Positions 30,189 to 43,382 of a stretch of DNA of 64,000 bases are shown one piece after another. The notes under the pieces are model-generated. The model was not told where the DNA came from. It did no database searches and saw only the letters and a program-made list of their open reading frames with translations. The stretch is taken from positions 87,647,501 through 87,711,500 of the forward strand of contig CM077595.1 of assembly GCA_039654915.1 (NCBI GenBank). The letters run 5' to 3'. The DNA is from Aquilaria yunnanensis (lineage: Eukaryota; Streptophyta; Magnoliopsida; Malvales; Thymelaeaceae). How positions within the stretch are numbered: position 1 is the stretch's first letter; each line of letters opens with the position of its first letter. The translations under genes and the position numbers were made by a program.

Positions 30189-32557
30189 CAATGATAGAAC
30201 CTTTCCTATCGTTAGGGGTTCTAAGGACCTTTCCTTAAACCTCAAACAAACAATCAATCATTCAGTCCATCTTACAACGATAGAACCTTTCCTATCGTTA
30301 GGGGTTCTAAGGACCTTTCCTTAAACCTCAAACAAACAATCAATCATTCAGTCCATCTTACAACGATAGAACCTTTCCTATCGTTAGAGGTTCTAAGGAT
30401 CTTTCCTTAAACCTCAAACAAACAATCAATCATTCAGTCCATCTTACAACGATAGAACCTTTCCTATCGTTAGAGGTTCTAGGACCTTTCCTTAACCTCA
30501 AACAAACAATCAATCATTCAGTCCATCTTACAACGATAGAACCTTTCCTATCGTTAGAGGTTCTAAGGACCTTTCCTTAACCTCAAACAAACAATCAATC
30601 ATTCAGTCTATCTTACAACGATAGAACCTTTCCTATCGTTAGAGGTTCTAAGGACCTTTCCTTAAAACTCAAACAAACAATCAATCGTTCAGTCCATCTT
30701 ACAACGATAGAACCTTTCCTATCGTTAGAGGTTCTAAGGACCTTTCCTTAACCTCAAACAAACAATCAATCATTCAGTCCATCTTACAACGATAGAACCT
30801 TTCCTATCGTTAGGGGTTCTAAGGACCTTTCCTTAAACCTCAAACAACAATCAATCATTCAGTTCATCTTACAACGATAGAACCTTTCCTATCGTTAGGG
30901 GTTCTAAGGACCTTTCCTTAAACCTCAAACAAACAATCAATCATTCAGTCCATCTTACAACGATAGAACCTTTCCTATCGTTAGGGGTTCTAAGGACCTT
31001 TCCTTAAACCTCAAACAAACAATCAATCATTCAGTCCATCTTACAACGATAGAACATTTCCTATCGTTAGGGGTTCTAAGGACCTTTCCTTAAACCTCAA
31101 ACAAACAATCAATCATTCAGTCCATCTTACAACGATAGAACCTTTCCTATCGTTAGGGGTTCTAAGGACCTTTCCTTAAACCTCAAACAAACAATCAATC
31201 ATTCAGTCCATCTTACAACGATAGAACCTTTCCTATCGTTAGAGGTTCTAAGGACCTTTCCTTAACCTCAAACAAACAATCAATCATTCAGTCCATCTTA
31301 CAACGATAGAACCTTTCCTATCGTTAGAGGTTCTAAGGACCTTTCCTTAAACCTCAAACAAACAATCAATCATTCAGTCCATCTTACAACGATAGAACCT
31401 TTCCTATCGTTAGAGGTTCTAAGGACCTTTCCTTAAACCTCAAACAAACAATCAATCATTCAGTCCATCTTACAACGATAGAACCTTTCCTATCGTTAGA
31501 GGTTCCAAGGACCTTTCCTTAAACCTCAAACAAACAATCAATCATTCAGTCCATCTTACAACGATAGAACCTTTCCTATCGTTAGAGGTTCTAAGGATCT
31601 TTCCTTAACCTCAAACAAACAATCAATCATTCAGTCCATCTTACAACGATAGAACCTTTCCTATCGTTAGAGGTTCTAAGGATCTTTCCTTAAACCTCAA
31701 ACAAACAATCAATCATTCAGTCCATCTTACAACGATAGAACCTTTCCTATCGTTAGAGGTTCTAAGGACCTTTCCTTAAACCTCAAACAAACAATCAATC
31801 ATTCAGTCCATCTTACAACGATAGAACCTTTCCTATCGTTAGAGGTTCTAAGGACCTTTCCTTAACCTCAAACAAACAATCAATCATTCAGTCCATCTTA
31901 CAACGATAGAACCTTTCCTATCGTTAGAGGTTCTAAGGACCTTTCCTTAAACCTCAAACAAACAATCAATCATTCAGTCCATCTTACAACGATAGAACCT
32001 TTCCTATCGTTAGAGGTTCTAAGGACCTTTCCTTAAACCTCAAACAAACAATCAATCATTCAGTCCATCTTACAACGATAGAACCTTTCCTATCGTTAGA
32101 GGTTCTAAGGATCTTTCCTTAAACCCCAAACAAACAATCAATCATTCAGTCCATCTTACAACGATAGAACCTTTCCTATCGTTAGAGGTTCTAAGGATCT
32201 TTCCTTAACCTCAAACAAACAATCAATCATTCAGTCCATCTTACAACGATAGAACCTTTCCTATCGTTAGGGGTTCTAAGGACCTTTCCTTAAACCTCAA
32301 ACAAACAATCAATCATTCAGTCCATCTTACAACGATAGAACCTTTCCTATCGTTAGAGGTTCTAAGGACCTTTCCTTAAACCTCAAACAAACAATCAATC
32401 ATTCAGTCCATCTTACAACGATAGAACCTTTCCTATCGTTAGAGGTTCTAAGGACCTTTCCTTAAACCTCAAACAAACAATCAATCATTCAGTCCATCTT
32501 ACAACGATAGAACCTTTCCTATCGTTAGAGGTTCTAAGGACCTTTCCTTAAACCTCA
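30189..32557 (+). repeat. About 86-bp tandem array, about 27 units, each with hairpins
   Basis: Starts of ACGATAG lie at 30277, 30363, 30449 and 30533 and so on (84-86 bp apart). Each monomer has ACGATAG...CTATCGT, 7-bp inverted arms around an 8-base loop, and then TAAGGA...TCCTTA extended by GGTT...AACC, a second stem. Variants are few (AGAGG/AGGGG, loss of single A), so the array is recently homogenised. Tat/Ogre elements are known to carry tandem repeats just before the 3' LTR that can seed genomic satellites. Confidence 0.93.
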
Positions 32558-32649
32558 GAGTTTAGGCGGCGAGAAGGTTTTCAATGCCTAGCTAAGCTGG
32601 ACGAAATTTGGTAACTAACTTTGCATACATCATGTCCCATGAAGCATGC

Positions 32650-32662
32650 AAAGGGGGGCAGC
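32650..32662 (+). other. Polypurine tract
   Basis: AAAGGGGGGCAGC directly precedes the 3' LTR start. It is the plus-strand primer site expected for an LTR retrotransposon. Confidence 0.8.
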
Positions 32663-35600
32663 TGTTGACACCCAATTTCGTCCGGCCATTAAAATAATTT
32701 TAAAAAAAATTAAATAAAAAAAAATTAAATAAAAAAAATGTATTATTATTATTATTATTGTTATTATTATTACTAAATTTTTTTTAAATAGTTTAAAATA
32801 TATATATTTTTTTTTGTTTTGTTTTGTGAAGATTTGATATATGTGTGTATATGTGTATGTTTGAAAGAAAAAAAGAAAACTCCATAAAAATGACAAAATT
32901 TAAAAGTTTGAGGTAAAAATGACAAAATTAAGAAGTTTCAGGCAAAATTGACAAATTCTGAAAGTTCCAGGAGCATTTGGCAGTTTGTCACATAAAATTT
33001 TGAGCCTGCCGACGTTTTTGGCTCAAATTGACAGAAAACGACAAAATTGTCAAAATCAGAAGCTTCAGGAACTTATCCAGAGGCTGAGAGACGTAAAGGA
33101 CTAAAATTGTCATTTTACCAATTTAAGAGATAAGTTTGAAATTTTTTATTAATTTATCCATCAACAGTTCAGCTAAACTTCCTCTATAAATAGCCCCCCA
33201 AATTTTGTGCTGAACACAGAAAAAAATAGAGAAAAAACTTAGAGCTCCGTTTTAAAAAAAAGCGTAAATTACTGCCTTAAGTCCCTGCCCCTTCTCTCTC
33301 TTCTCAGAAAAATCAGAAATTTTTTTTTCCCTTAAACACACCATCTTCTTCCCCTCTCCGTATACTCTCTCTCTCTCTCTCTCTCCTCTTCCCAGCTGCC
33401 GTTTCTTCCTCCCCCGTGCCCCCACGCTGTTGCCGTAGTCCCGCCACGCTCACCGCCGCGCCCCGCCACGCTCGCCGTCGCCGTTCCCGGCCGTTCCGTC
33501 GTGTCTCTCCGGCCCCGAGCCCGTCGCGATCCGTCCCGGTTTCCCTTTCCTCCCCCTCCGCTTCGTGCTCCGTCCTGGCTGCCTCCCCCTCGCCCTTGCC
33601 GGACCACCCGCCGCCAGCCCTGCCTCAGCTCCCCTGCCGTTCGCTGCCGTCGCCCATCACCCTCGCGTTTTACGTAACAGGATTAAAAAAAAAAACATAT
33701 TCTTTAGGTAAAATCTTAGTTTAACCCTCCATCTCTTCATATTTATTCACTTTGGTCACTAACCTTTCTTTTATTTTTGCAGAAAATTAATTACTAACTC
33801 TTCTTTATTTACTTATTTATTGTTATTACTAACTTTTATTATTGTTGTTGTTAATATTAACAATTAACTCAACTAACCTTACTAACATTTATTATTATTG
33901 TTATTATTATTGTTATTAACTTACTTTATTATTGTTATTATTATTATTGTTACTAACTTACTAATTTTGTTATTATTATTGTTACTAACCTACTAACTTT
34001 AGTATTGTTATTATTATTATTGTTACTAACAACTAACTTACTAACTTTGCTAACTTTTATTATTATTGTTGCTATTATTGTTAATAATTAACAACTAATT
34101 CATCTAACTTTTATTTTTATTGTTATTAACAACTAACTTTACTAACTTTGTTAATTATTATTATTATTATTGTGTTATTAAAGTGGACGGCCAAAAAGCC
34201 CCACTTTATTATTATTAATTTTCCTTTATTTACTTTATATAATTTTTAGGTGGTTAAATTTATTTTCACTTAATTCACCTTTACCCATCAATAATAAATA
34301 AGTAAATGAGTAAAATAAAAAATAAAAATTAAAAGAAGATTCTTTTATGTGAAAATCATTTTTAAAAGCTAACTATCTTTTATTATTTTAAAACATAACT
34401 TTTTATTCCTTTTATTAAAATTATTAAACAAACATAATTAAATAATTCCAAAAATACAAATCAATTCTGTTTTTAAATATATCTTTAAAGTAATAATAAT
34501 TAAAAATTCAAGAAAAATTCAATAAAATTATAATTAAAATTAATAATTAATTAAATAATTAAATTTAAAAAAAATTAAAAAAATCCATGACCAAATGATC
34601 CGTCAGGATCCATGGCTTGGAATTATTTTTTAAAAAAAAATATATAAATAATTTATTTTCTTTATTAAAAATAAAAACTTTGGACTAATATATTAATTAT
34701 TAAAATATAACTTTTTACTTTTCTTTATTAATAAAAAGAATAAAAAGAGTAAAATTTTTGGGTTAATATTATTCAGTAATATTTTGCTTATTTCTTTCAA
34801 AATAATGAAAAGACATAACTTTTTGTTTCCTTTATAAAAGTCTTAGTCAAATGATTTCAAAAAAAAAAATAACAAAAATAAATAAATAAATAAATAATAA
34901 TTGAATTTCTCTTAAATATATTTTCAGAGATATAAATTAAAATTAAAAAAAAAAATCTTTCATCAAACAAAGAAGAATATAAAAATAAAAATATCAAGAC
35001 TTTTGTTTTAAAATACATATAAATTTTTGGTTAAATAATCTTTTTTAGATATCAAAAATTTTTCCTCTTTTTTTTTAAAATATACATATAAATTTTTGTT
35101 TTTTTTGTTTAAACAATTAATTTTGGTTAATCTTTTACCAAAACAAAATAAAACAAAATAAAATATTAAGATTTTTCTTTTATGTTTGAAATATACATAT
35201 AAATTTTTATTTCCTTAATTAAATATTGATTGAATAATTGATTTTTGATTCACCTTTTATCAAATAAAATATTAAGATTTTTCTTTTAAATACATATAAT
35301 TTTTTTTGGTTGAATAAATAAGATCTTGATTTAATAATTTTTCTTTTTAGTTTATCTTTTGTTAAATAAAAAGAACAAACATAACATAAAATATAAATCT
35401 TTCTTGATTAGTTTATTCCTTCTTTTTGAATAAACATAAAATAAATCTCAAAATTTTTTTAAAGTTTTACTTTTTAATTCTTTTATAAATTAAGTATTTA
35501 TTTAAATAATAAATATCCTTCATTAAACAAGAAAAATTAATAGAAAAAAAAAGAATAGAAAGATAAGAAAAAGAAAAGAAAAGAAAGAAAGGAGAGATAA

Positions 35601-36234
35601 AATCAAAAGAAAATAAAAGAAAATAAATAAATAAAATTTTTAGATTATTAATAAATCTAAAAATTTCATAAACAAAAAGAATTACGAATTAGTAATTAAA
35701 CTAACAATTAATTCTATAATAAGTAAGAATGTAATAATTAATTATAAAAAATTAATTTCCATATCCGGATGATCCGGCAGGATCTACGGTTTGGAAAACT
35801 TTTTTTACTAAATAAATTAAATAAATACAAAGATAAAAAAATCCATATTTACAATATGGATTAAATTATTTAAAAGTTCACCAAATTCCGTGTCCAAATG
35901 ACTCGGCAGAGTCCATGGTTCGGAATCAAAATCTTCCGTGTCCAAATGACTCGGCAGAGTCCATGGTTCGGAAGTATAAAATTCTATACAAATTAACTTA
36001 AAAATCCACATTTCGACTAATTCAGTTAAAATTTCTAAATTAACTGAAAATTATTTAAAAGCAAAGTAAAACAAAATTAAAATCAACTAAGGTGCCAATT
36101 TTGGGCGCTATAACAATATTGTTTTAGCGTAACCGTACTCCCGATCCCCGAACTCTCGCAGACCAATTTTAAGGTGACCAATCGACCTAAGAAAACTGAT
36201 TGGTGGCGACTCCCGAAAACCCGACGTTGCCACA
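32663..36234 (+). repeat. 3' LTR, 3572 bp
   Basis: Copy of the 5' LTR with a constant offset of 15,874 bp up to the poly-A run and 15,875 bp after it. The TATA box is at 33185. It ends GTTGCCACA and is followed by the duplication GGGTT. Confidence 0.95.
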
Positions 36235-36239
36235 GGGTT
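36235..36239. repeat. Target-site duplication GGGTT, right copy
   Basis: Exact repeat of 16784-16788. The pre-insertion locus therefore joined the sequence before 16789 to the sequence after 36239. Confidence 0.92.
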
Positions 36240-39200
36240 GTTATGGTTTGATGATGATTGAAGAAGATGGAAGAAGGAAGTACCACTTATTTTCCAAAAG
36301 GACTAAGTGATATCATTATCTCTTTTAAGCGGGATAAAATATAGTTATTTGACAAAAAAAAAAGGGTAATAGTATCATCTATTTGAACAAAATAAAATTT
36401 GATTATGGGAAATTTTGAATTTAAAGTTATCAAACGATCGACCCTACAAAACTCGGGTGAAAATATATGTAGCTCTTTTTTTGTACTTGAAATGTACGTA
36501 GTTAAGTTACTAAAATTGGAAAATGTGTATATTTAGATTTTAAATTGAATTTATTATTTTTTTTTTATATATCTCAAACTAATTCTTTTCATACTATTAA
36601 TTGGCAGTACTCAATTATTATGGTAGAAAAAATAATGGGGGAAATGTAAATTTTAAAACTATGGAAATTAATAAAAGTTAATTTTCCACCAACTACAGGA
36701 ATAAGAGCATTTGGCTTAAGAGGATTTAAAACACATTTTTTGGAAGTCTAGTGGTCATATCGACCTGATCTAATCTGGCAAGCACTTGCATTTGTCTCAT
36801 AATAGTGCCTGGATTTGCCTCTTAAAAATAATTATAAAGGCAAATTAGTCATTTTGGCTCCAAAATTAAAAAAAAAATTCTAATAATCGATACATATTTT
36901 AATAATAACCGGTCTATTATAATAAATTAGATAATTATAATGATCGATACATGTTGTTAAATTTAATAATAACCGATCTATTATAATAACTTAGGGTAGT
37001 TGTTGTCTACCTTTCATCTCAAGAGTTAGTTGAAATGTTAATCAAGTTAATAATACATACATCAGCCCGCTCTATGCTCTCAATAGTTCTAACATTCATG
37101 TCGCTGCCTGCTAACATGCCTTCTTTTTTAAATTTTTGCAAAGCAAATGGAGTAAATGTTCTTTGCTGTCCATTTTTTTTTTTTTAACCCTTTAATTCCA
37201 TAGCCCACTCTCTTTCTTCCAATGTATATACTTATCACTCTTTAGACCTTTCCATGGACTAAAAACTTTGTCTCCTCTTCAACTTTTGTGGAAAAATTAT
37301 TGATGACTCACAGATTTTGCAAATGGCTATAAAATTTTGGTTTCTGTCAAACTTTGTGAAAGGCTAAAGAGGTCGACAAATTTTGCTTCACTACATCTTA
37401 CATATAAAATTAGATTTCTACAAAAATCAAAAGAAGAATTCATTCTCACTTGACAGAAATTTTCAATGAAAATCTAAACAATACCAATAAAAAAGCTTCA
37501 TATCTAATCACACAAATCATCTCCCCCACTTCCACTCTTTGTAAATTGTCTAGCTACTCACCCTTCTCCTACGGCATCGACTCCTTGAATGTTGGATTTG
37601 TGTAATGGAGATCGATTCCCTGCTCCTAAGTTCCTGCTTCGACTCAAAACCTTCCCACTCTTCATATTCGTCTTGGTTGCATCACCCAATAGCCTTGCCG
37701 TCCATCACAAACCCTGGCCCATCCTATGCATCTTTAACTTGTCATCCATGGTTCCCTTCCACGTAATTGAATTGTAAAAAATTGCAGAGTTTATCAATAG
37801 AATCTATGGACAACAAAGAAAAGCTTTCACTTTGAACATGCATCAGTTCAAAGTGATTGAAATATAACTCGTATCCATAGGCCATTTTCTTCTAAATCTA
37901 GCTTAAAAAAATTTTATTTCATTTTCCCCCAGGGGAACAAAAAAGGACCATAATGGTGTTGCTGATGTTTAATGGAAAAGCTCTCAAAATATTATTCATT
38001 AACTAATCAAAATGTTATTCCCAGAAAACTCTGAAATAAACCATTCAAGTAATGTCTAAGAAAAAAAAAACTAAAAAATTGCCTGCAACAAGGGAATCTT
38101 GGATCATAAATTCTTAAAGTTGATGAACAAATGGTGATAGTGGCAAAAAAAATGTTCTTGCAAAATATAATTACGTTTAGAAGCAACTGAAAGCGTTATC
38201 ATTTGATTGGAATCTAAAGCTTACAACATACACGTTAAATATTGAAGAGGCACAAAACCAATTCATTGCAGCATCATTTGATCAAATGCACAATGAACCA
38301 TTATTAACACGACCAAAAGTACTTTAGACACATTGGCTGCGTTGTTCCATTTTTTGCACCTAACCTTTTTATAATCTAAGTCTCTCCAGGAACTAAGAAA
38401 ATGGTAGGTTCTGCTGAAGTCCAACTGGTTATGGTGCCCAATATAAGTACTTATGTATATCTTAATCATCATATTTGAACATGCCAAAATCATCTATAAC
38501 TACATTTCAAAACGTGAAAAACAAAATAAGGGGGCAGTAAGGGAAATGACAAACACTTGCTCGTAGAAAAAAAAAATCAAGCATTTAAAAGAATTTGAAT
38601 CAGGAAATCTAGTGAAGGACGTCACATGGACAGAAATTACGTGAACAAAGAATACTAAAAATCCCCAATCGGGTAGTAACAAAAATCTAGAACAACAAAA
38701 GTAAAGTATCTTAATGACAAACTTGAAAGCACAAGTGCCATTAGCCTTACTGTTGACAACAATACATAAAAGAAAAAGTAACCCTCAATATGCCTAACAG
38801 GACCAAGTTTCTTTTCACATTACATGCATTTTGAAAACATTTACCATATTTCCCCTGGAAATTTTGACTGCAAGGAAAAAAAATTGGAATAAATGAAACA
38901 AAGTCAATAATATCACCATGGGGATAGAGAAAGGAATTAGTATCTGATAGCATTGCGGTAAAGTCAATTGATGAGAACATTGTCCCAGATATTCAAGAAG
39001 TAAATGGTAGAAGTAGTCATCAGCATCTTCGACCTAGTAGATCCAGGCCCAGATAAAATGGAAGTTGTCTCAGATTTGAAGGCATGACAACGCTAATTTG
39101 ATTGGGGTTGATGAGACGACCGCTAGAGAAAAAGTCAATAACGAACACACCACACTGGGGCTTTGAGGAAGCCAAGGGGCTTCGGGAATCAGATATAGGA

Positions 39201-39659
39201 TATGTGATTTAGATAAGGGTTAGGTAAGAAGAGGAACACAAAGAAGACACTTTGTTCGCTCTAAATAAAAATGGAGTCGGAGGGCAATTTGGCCATAATT
39301 GATTCACTGTGTGTTAAATTACTTTCCTTTACATATTTTGAATTTGAATTTGAATCCATTTTAAGCTTGCAAAATTAGGTGAAGGGCATTATTGGAATAT
39401 TAGGGTAAATAATATTAAATTTCTTATCTAAATTGAATAATATGCCACGTGTCACCTCCATATCACGTTTGGTAAGTGAAAAGTCAATTTTATCCTTAAG
39501 TGTATTCTACTTTTATAATATATATATTAGATACTTTTGAACTTTTTCTAGCTTGAAAATTTTTGAATTGTTTCAAATCCTTGATCGTTAAAATAATAGG
39601 ATCCAATATCTGACATGTGATATACCGTAAGCCACAAATTGACATTCCTTATAATAAAC
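36240..39659. other. Intergenic DNA, no gene recognised
   Basis: Continuation of the locus interrupted by the retrotransposon. A short direct repeat with AATAATAACCG(G/A)TCTATTATAATAA occurs at about 36900 and 36965. Open frames at 37589-37777 and several reverse frames at 38263-38980 have no family motif and look like chance frames. Confidence 0.45.
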
Positions 39660-40944
39660 TGTAGGATTTGTTGGCTCAAATTTAAAAAGTTTAAGGATTT
39701 TAGTTTTGTTTAAGATTTGATTTAGCTTTTCTAATTATTTAGGGTTTGTGTGTAGCTTATAAAAAAGTATGTTGTAGTAGGGCTTTAAGTATTAGAGAAA
39801 GGTAGTGTGTTGAAGAGGTAAGATGCAAGGATTTTTAAAAGAGAGAGAAGACTGAAAGCGGGGATGTGTGAAACGGGAAGCCTTCTATGATTTTCATATT
39901 TTGTGATTGGATGATGACAAAATATTAAGATTATTAGTAGTATGTAAGGGATCCATAAATCACCATAGGCAATAGGGGTGTGTTTTTACTGTAATCTTTA
40001 TATTTTTATTTGAGTGTATTTTTCTCATTTGTAGATTTAAATTAGTTAAAAGCCAAACCACTAAAAGTTGTATGTGCTTGTTTAATCTTGTCTGTTGTTC
40101 TGTTTGCACATGATGAGTTATTGAAGTTTTTTTTCTAACAAGTGGTATTAAAGCTAATGATTTGGTCTTAGTAAGGTAGAGCGCATGGTAAAATGTTTGG
40201 TAGGATGGAGTGTTTGGGTCATGCGATGGAGCCTTGGACAACCATTTTAGGGATGTTTGATTGTGGTTGTGCATGGCACTAATGACTCGATATATGATGT
40301 GATGTTGGCATTGGAAGTCATGTTCGTGTTGTTTATACTTGTTTACTTTTGTTGTTGTGTTTGTGTTTTGGCAATGTTTTGTGAGGTTCATGTTTGTGCT
40401 TGTGATAAGGTGTTTGTAGTGTTCATGTTCATGATGAAATATCTGTGCCAAGGTGGAAATCTGTTGGGCTTGTTGGATTAAATTCAAAAAACTTAAGGAT
40501 TTTAATTTTGTCTAGGATTTAGTTTAGTTTTTCTATTTGTTTATGGTTCATGTGTAGCCTATAGAGAGATATGTTGTGGTAGGATTTTAAGTATGAGAAA
40601 AAGGCTAATGCAGGAAACAAATGAGGTGTGAGAATTTTCAAAAGGCAGATAAGTTTGAAAGTGGGGAGGAGTAGGGTAGGAAGGCATTTGATATTATCAC
40701 ATTTTACTATTGTGTGTATACAAGATATTGGAGCTGTCAATAGTGTGTAGGGATTTATATGTTATCGTAAGTACTAAGAGCATACTTTTACTATAAGTTC
40801 TATATTTTGTCAAAGTGGGTTTTTATCATTAGCATATATAGGTTAGTTAGGGGCCGAACTACATTAAATTTATGTGTGATTGTTTGATCCTGTTTATTGT
40901 TTTGCTGCGCGTGATAGGTGATTGAAGATATTTTTCCTAATACA
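39660..40944 (+). mobile_element. Old TRIM element (miniature LTR retrotransposon)
   Basis: Two diverged direct repeats, about 39660-40140 and 40462-40944, begin TGTAGGATTTGTTGG and TGTTGGGCTTGTTGG and end CTAACA and CTAATACA. After the first, TGGTATTAAAGC (40143) is a decayed form of the TGGTATCAGAGC primer site for initiator tRNA-Met. Before the second, AAGGTGGAAAT (40451) is a polypurine tract. The interior is about 320 bp with no coding. This layout is a TRIM. The many differences between the repeats show it is old. A clear target duplication was not found. Confidence 0.7.
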
Positions 40945-43382
40945 GTCCATTGATTGAATTTCCTAAAATAGTTGAAGCTTTAAAGTCAAAGTTAAAGGAC
41001 CAAGTTGTGTGAGTTGGTATATGTTGGAGGACTAATGACCTTTCTTTCAAAATGTCTAAATAGTTAGTCCTACACTATTATCCACGTGTTCTGAGATTAA
41101 TTTTATCGCTAATTGTTTATACGTTTTGTAAGTTTTAAAACTCAAATAGAAATTTTCAAAGTTTTAAGACTTCATTATAAATTCGTAAAGTTTTAAGATT
41201 TAAATAGAAAAATTGCAAAAAATTTAGAACTAAAAGTAGTATTTCCTCTGGCTTTTGTTTTGTTAGCATTTCAAAACCTTTTAAGCAAATACCGTTTATC
41301 TTTAACTATTTTTTTTCCCTTCCAAATGCTTTTCAAAATTGATTTTCCATTTTCTTAAAATGAGCAAAATAAATTTTTTTTTTCAAACTTTTTAAAGAAG
41401 ATAAGTTATTTTTTTCTATTTATATTTCAAATGATAAAAAATCATACTTTGTGAACGATTTCTTTATTGTCAATGTTTAAATTAATACTAGATTGGCTTG
41501 GTTGGTTTGAAGCATAATAGGCATACAAAATTGGTTCTTATTCAATATGTCCTATTAATATTATTTTTCAATTTGGGGAAACTATTACTTGTTCACCCTT
41601 TTGAAAATTTTTCAAACTCATTAATAAAATTTTTATTTTTGTATGAATTCAATGGAGATTATGTTTAATGATTAAAAATATTTATTTTGAAATATTTTTT
41701 GTTCTTTGAAACTTTTAATCATCCTTTAAGATATTTTCAAAGTGTTTTTTAATTTTTTGTTTTGTAAAAAAAAATATTTTTTAGATTTCTTCTTCTTTTT
41801 TTTTTTCTAAGATTGAAAAACATAAAAAATTATAAACAAAAATCTACTCAAATACAAATTATAAAATTATAAAAAAATTCTTACTTCTGAAAAAATAATT
41901 TTCAAGTGTGAGAGGAAAGATTAATTTTAGTCCTAAATCTTTTACAATTTTTCTATTCAAATCTAAATTTTTATTTAAGTTCTAAAACTTACACAACATA
42001 CAAACATTTAGTTATAAACTTAACCATATGTCAAGTAGCTAACGGTTTACTGTTTAGAATTATCTGTTTACAAACTGAAATATACATTTATAAAGTTTTA
42101 AGTTTTAAATAAAAAATCAATTAAAATTTTAGGGCTGAATATGATCTTTCACCGTTCCAAGAAAGACTTGCCCCGCTGGTTGATCATGTCAGGCAAAAAC
42201 ATTTCTTCAGTCAGGGGATAATCAAAGCAGAAAGCAGTTGAACTTCATAATTTGTTCTCTGGCTTTCTCTAGATATCGATCGTCAAGTCCATTTCTTATA
42301 TAGCTCAAGGAAACAGCTTGCCGTAGAAATCATTGAAACGATGATTTCCACCGTTAAGCTATTCCAGTTGAGCAAATGTATTGTAAATCTAGGTGAGCTT
42401 TAGAAATCAGGCGCCACCAATTAAGTTGGTCGCAGTGCCCTGCCTGCCAGACTCAAATGGGCAGTCTTGATTCGGGTTTGCTTTCATAATTCTGTTTCTT
42501 TTCTTTGGGAATCTTTTCGCACATTCTGAAACAAAATCCAAAAGGTAGAAAAAATGTCCGAAAGTTTGACCACCGAAAAGCCGAACCTGAAATTAGAAAT
42601 CAGAATCGGAATCGGACGATCTATTTCCGATGTTGATTTCCGAAGGCAAACTTGGACTGAAGTGCAATTTAAATGTCGGCACCCCATCCATAGGTCCTTC
42701 GTTCCTTAAAGCTTTGTTCAAAATCCAAACAAAAATCTCATAAACATTCACCGAGTCAATGAACCGACGCTCAGAGAATACGAACCAGATATTAAATGAA
42801 CTGATTCACCTAGCCGGCCGGCATCAATCCGACCAGCAATCATCACCACGCTGACGCGTTAATCATCACCGCATCGATTGAACCAATCAAATTCCTTGTA
42901 CAGAAGGAAGAACGGGAGAGGAGAAGTGTCTGGACTCTGGAGCAGCTACTCGGATCCGAGTCTTACTCGAATCGGAACCCTAGAGTGGAATTTATAGGAA
43001 GTTTTCGGATTATGGGCTTCGCTCTCTTGGGCCGAATAAAATACTGGCCTGATAACTGACGCGGTAACTTTTCGTTTTAAGTGCTACTTCTATTTATTTT
43101 ATTTACGCACTGTACAACTATAAACGGCGTTGTTGTCCGTAAGCCAAAGTTTTGCCGTTATAAGTGAATCCGGTTAAGTTCCGTTTTTGGACACGACCAC
43201 AATCCGCCAAATTAATTTCTCGGCCTCTGGGTGGAACCTAAAAATTACTCTCAGATCTACCAGCAAAAGTGAGAGTCTTCTCAATTTGATCATCTTCTTT
43301 GTAACGTAATCGATTTGATCATCTTCTTTGCTAATTTATATGAGCAAGTTGGATTGGCTCCAGAAGACTTCGAATTCGCAGG
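40945..43382. other. Intergenic DNA and golgin 5' region
   Basis: AT-rich and featureless to about 42180. The last part (about 42900-43382) is less AT-rich and likely holds the golgin promoter and leader. A 26-bp sequence with GATTTGATCATCTTCTTTG is directly duplicated at about 43287 and 43313. No TATA box could be assigned. Confidence 0.4.

Larger units (their letters stand above)
16789..36234 (+). mobile_element. Young non-autonomous Tat/Ogre-type LTR retrotransposon with LOG and zinc-finger cargo
   Basis: The 19,446-bp element is bounded by LTRs 16789-20359 and 32663-36234 and the duplication GGGTT. Internal order: primer binding site; leader with about 60-bp repeats; shortened gag (21473-22369); 3.4 kb without coding where pol would be expected; three tandem copies of a 182-codon zinc-finger-like protein gene; an intronless LOG gene; a 51-bp and an 86-bp tandem array; a purine tract; 3' LTR. 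The long LTRs, gag C-terminus, TGGCGACTCC-type primer site and tandem arrays before the 3' LTR are traits of the Tat/Ogre branch of Ty3/gypsy elements. With gag but no pol it fits the TR-GAG class of non-autonomous elements. The LTRs agree wherever I compared them except for one base in a poly-A run, which implies very recent insertion. The extra genes are not part of the standard gypsy set. Confidence 0.9.

Noticed and set aside
30189..32557. CRISPR-like array of regularly spaced repeats
   Set aside because: No unique spacers: the whole 86-bp unit repeats, and the context is a plant retrotransposon.
38263..38980. Cluster of short reverse frames that might be exons
   Set aside because: No matching splice phases or recognisable domain found; treated as chance frames.
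39960..40487. 175-codon reverse frame
   Set aside because: It lies antisense across the TRIM repeats and interior, with His/Asn/Thr-rich composition and no domain.
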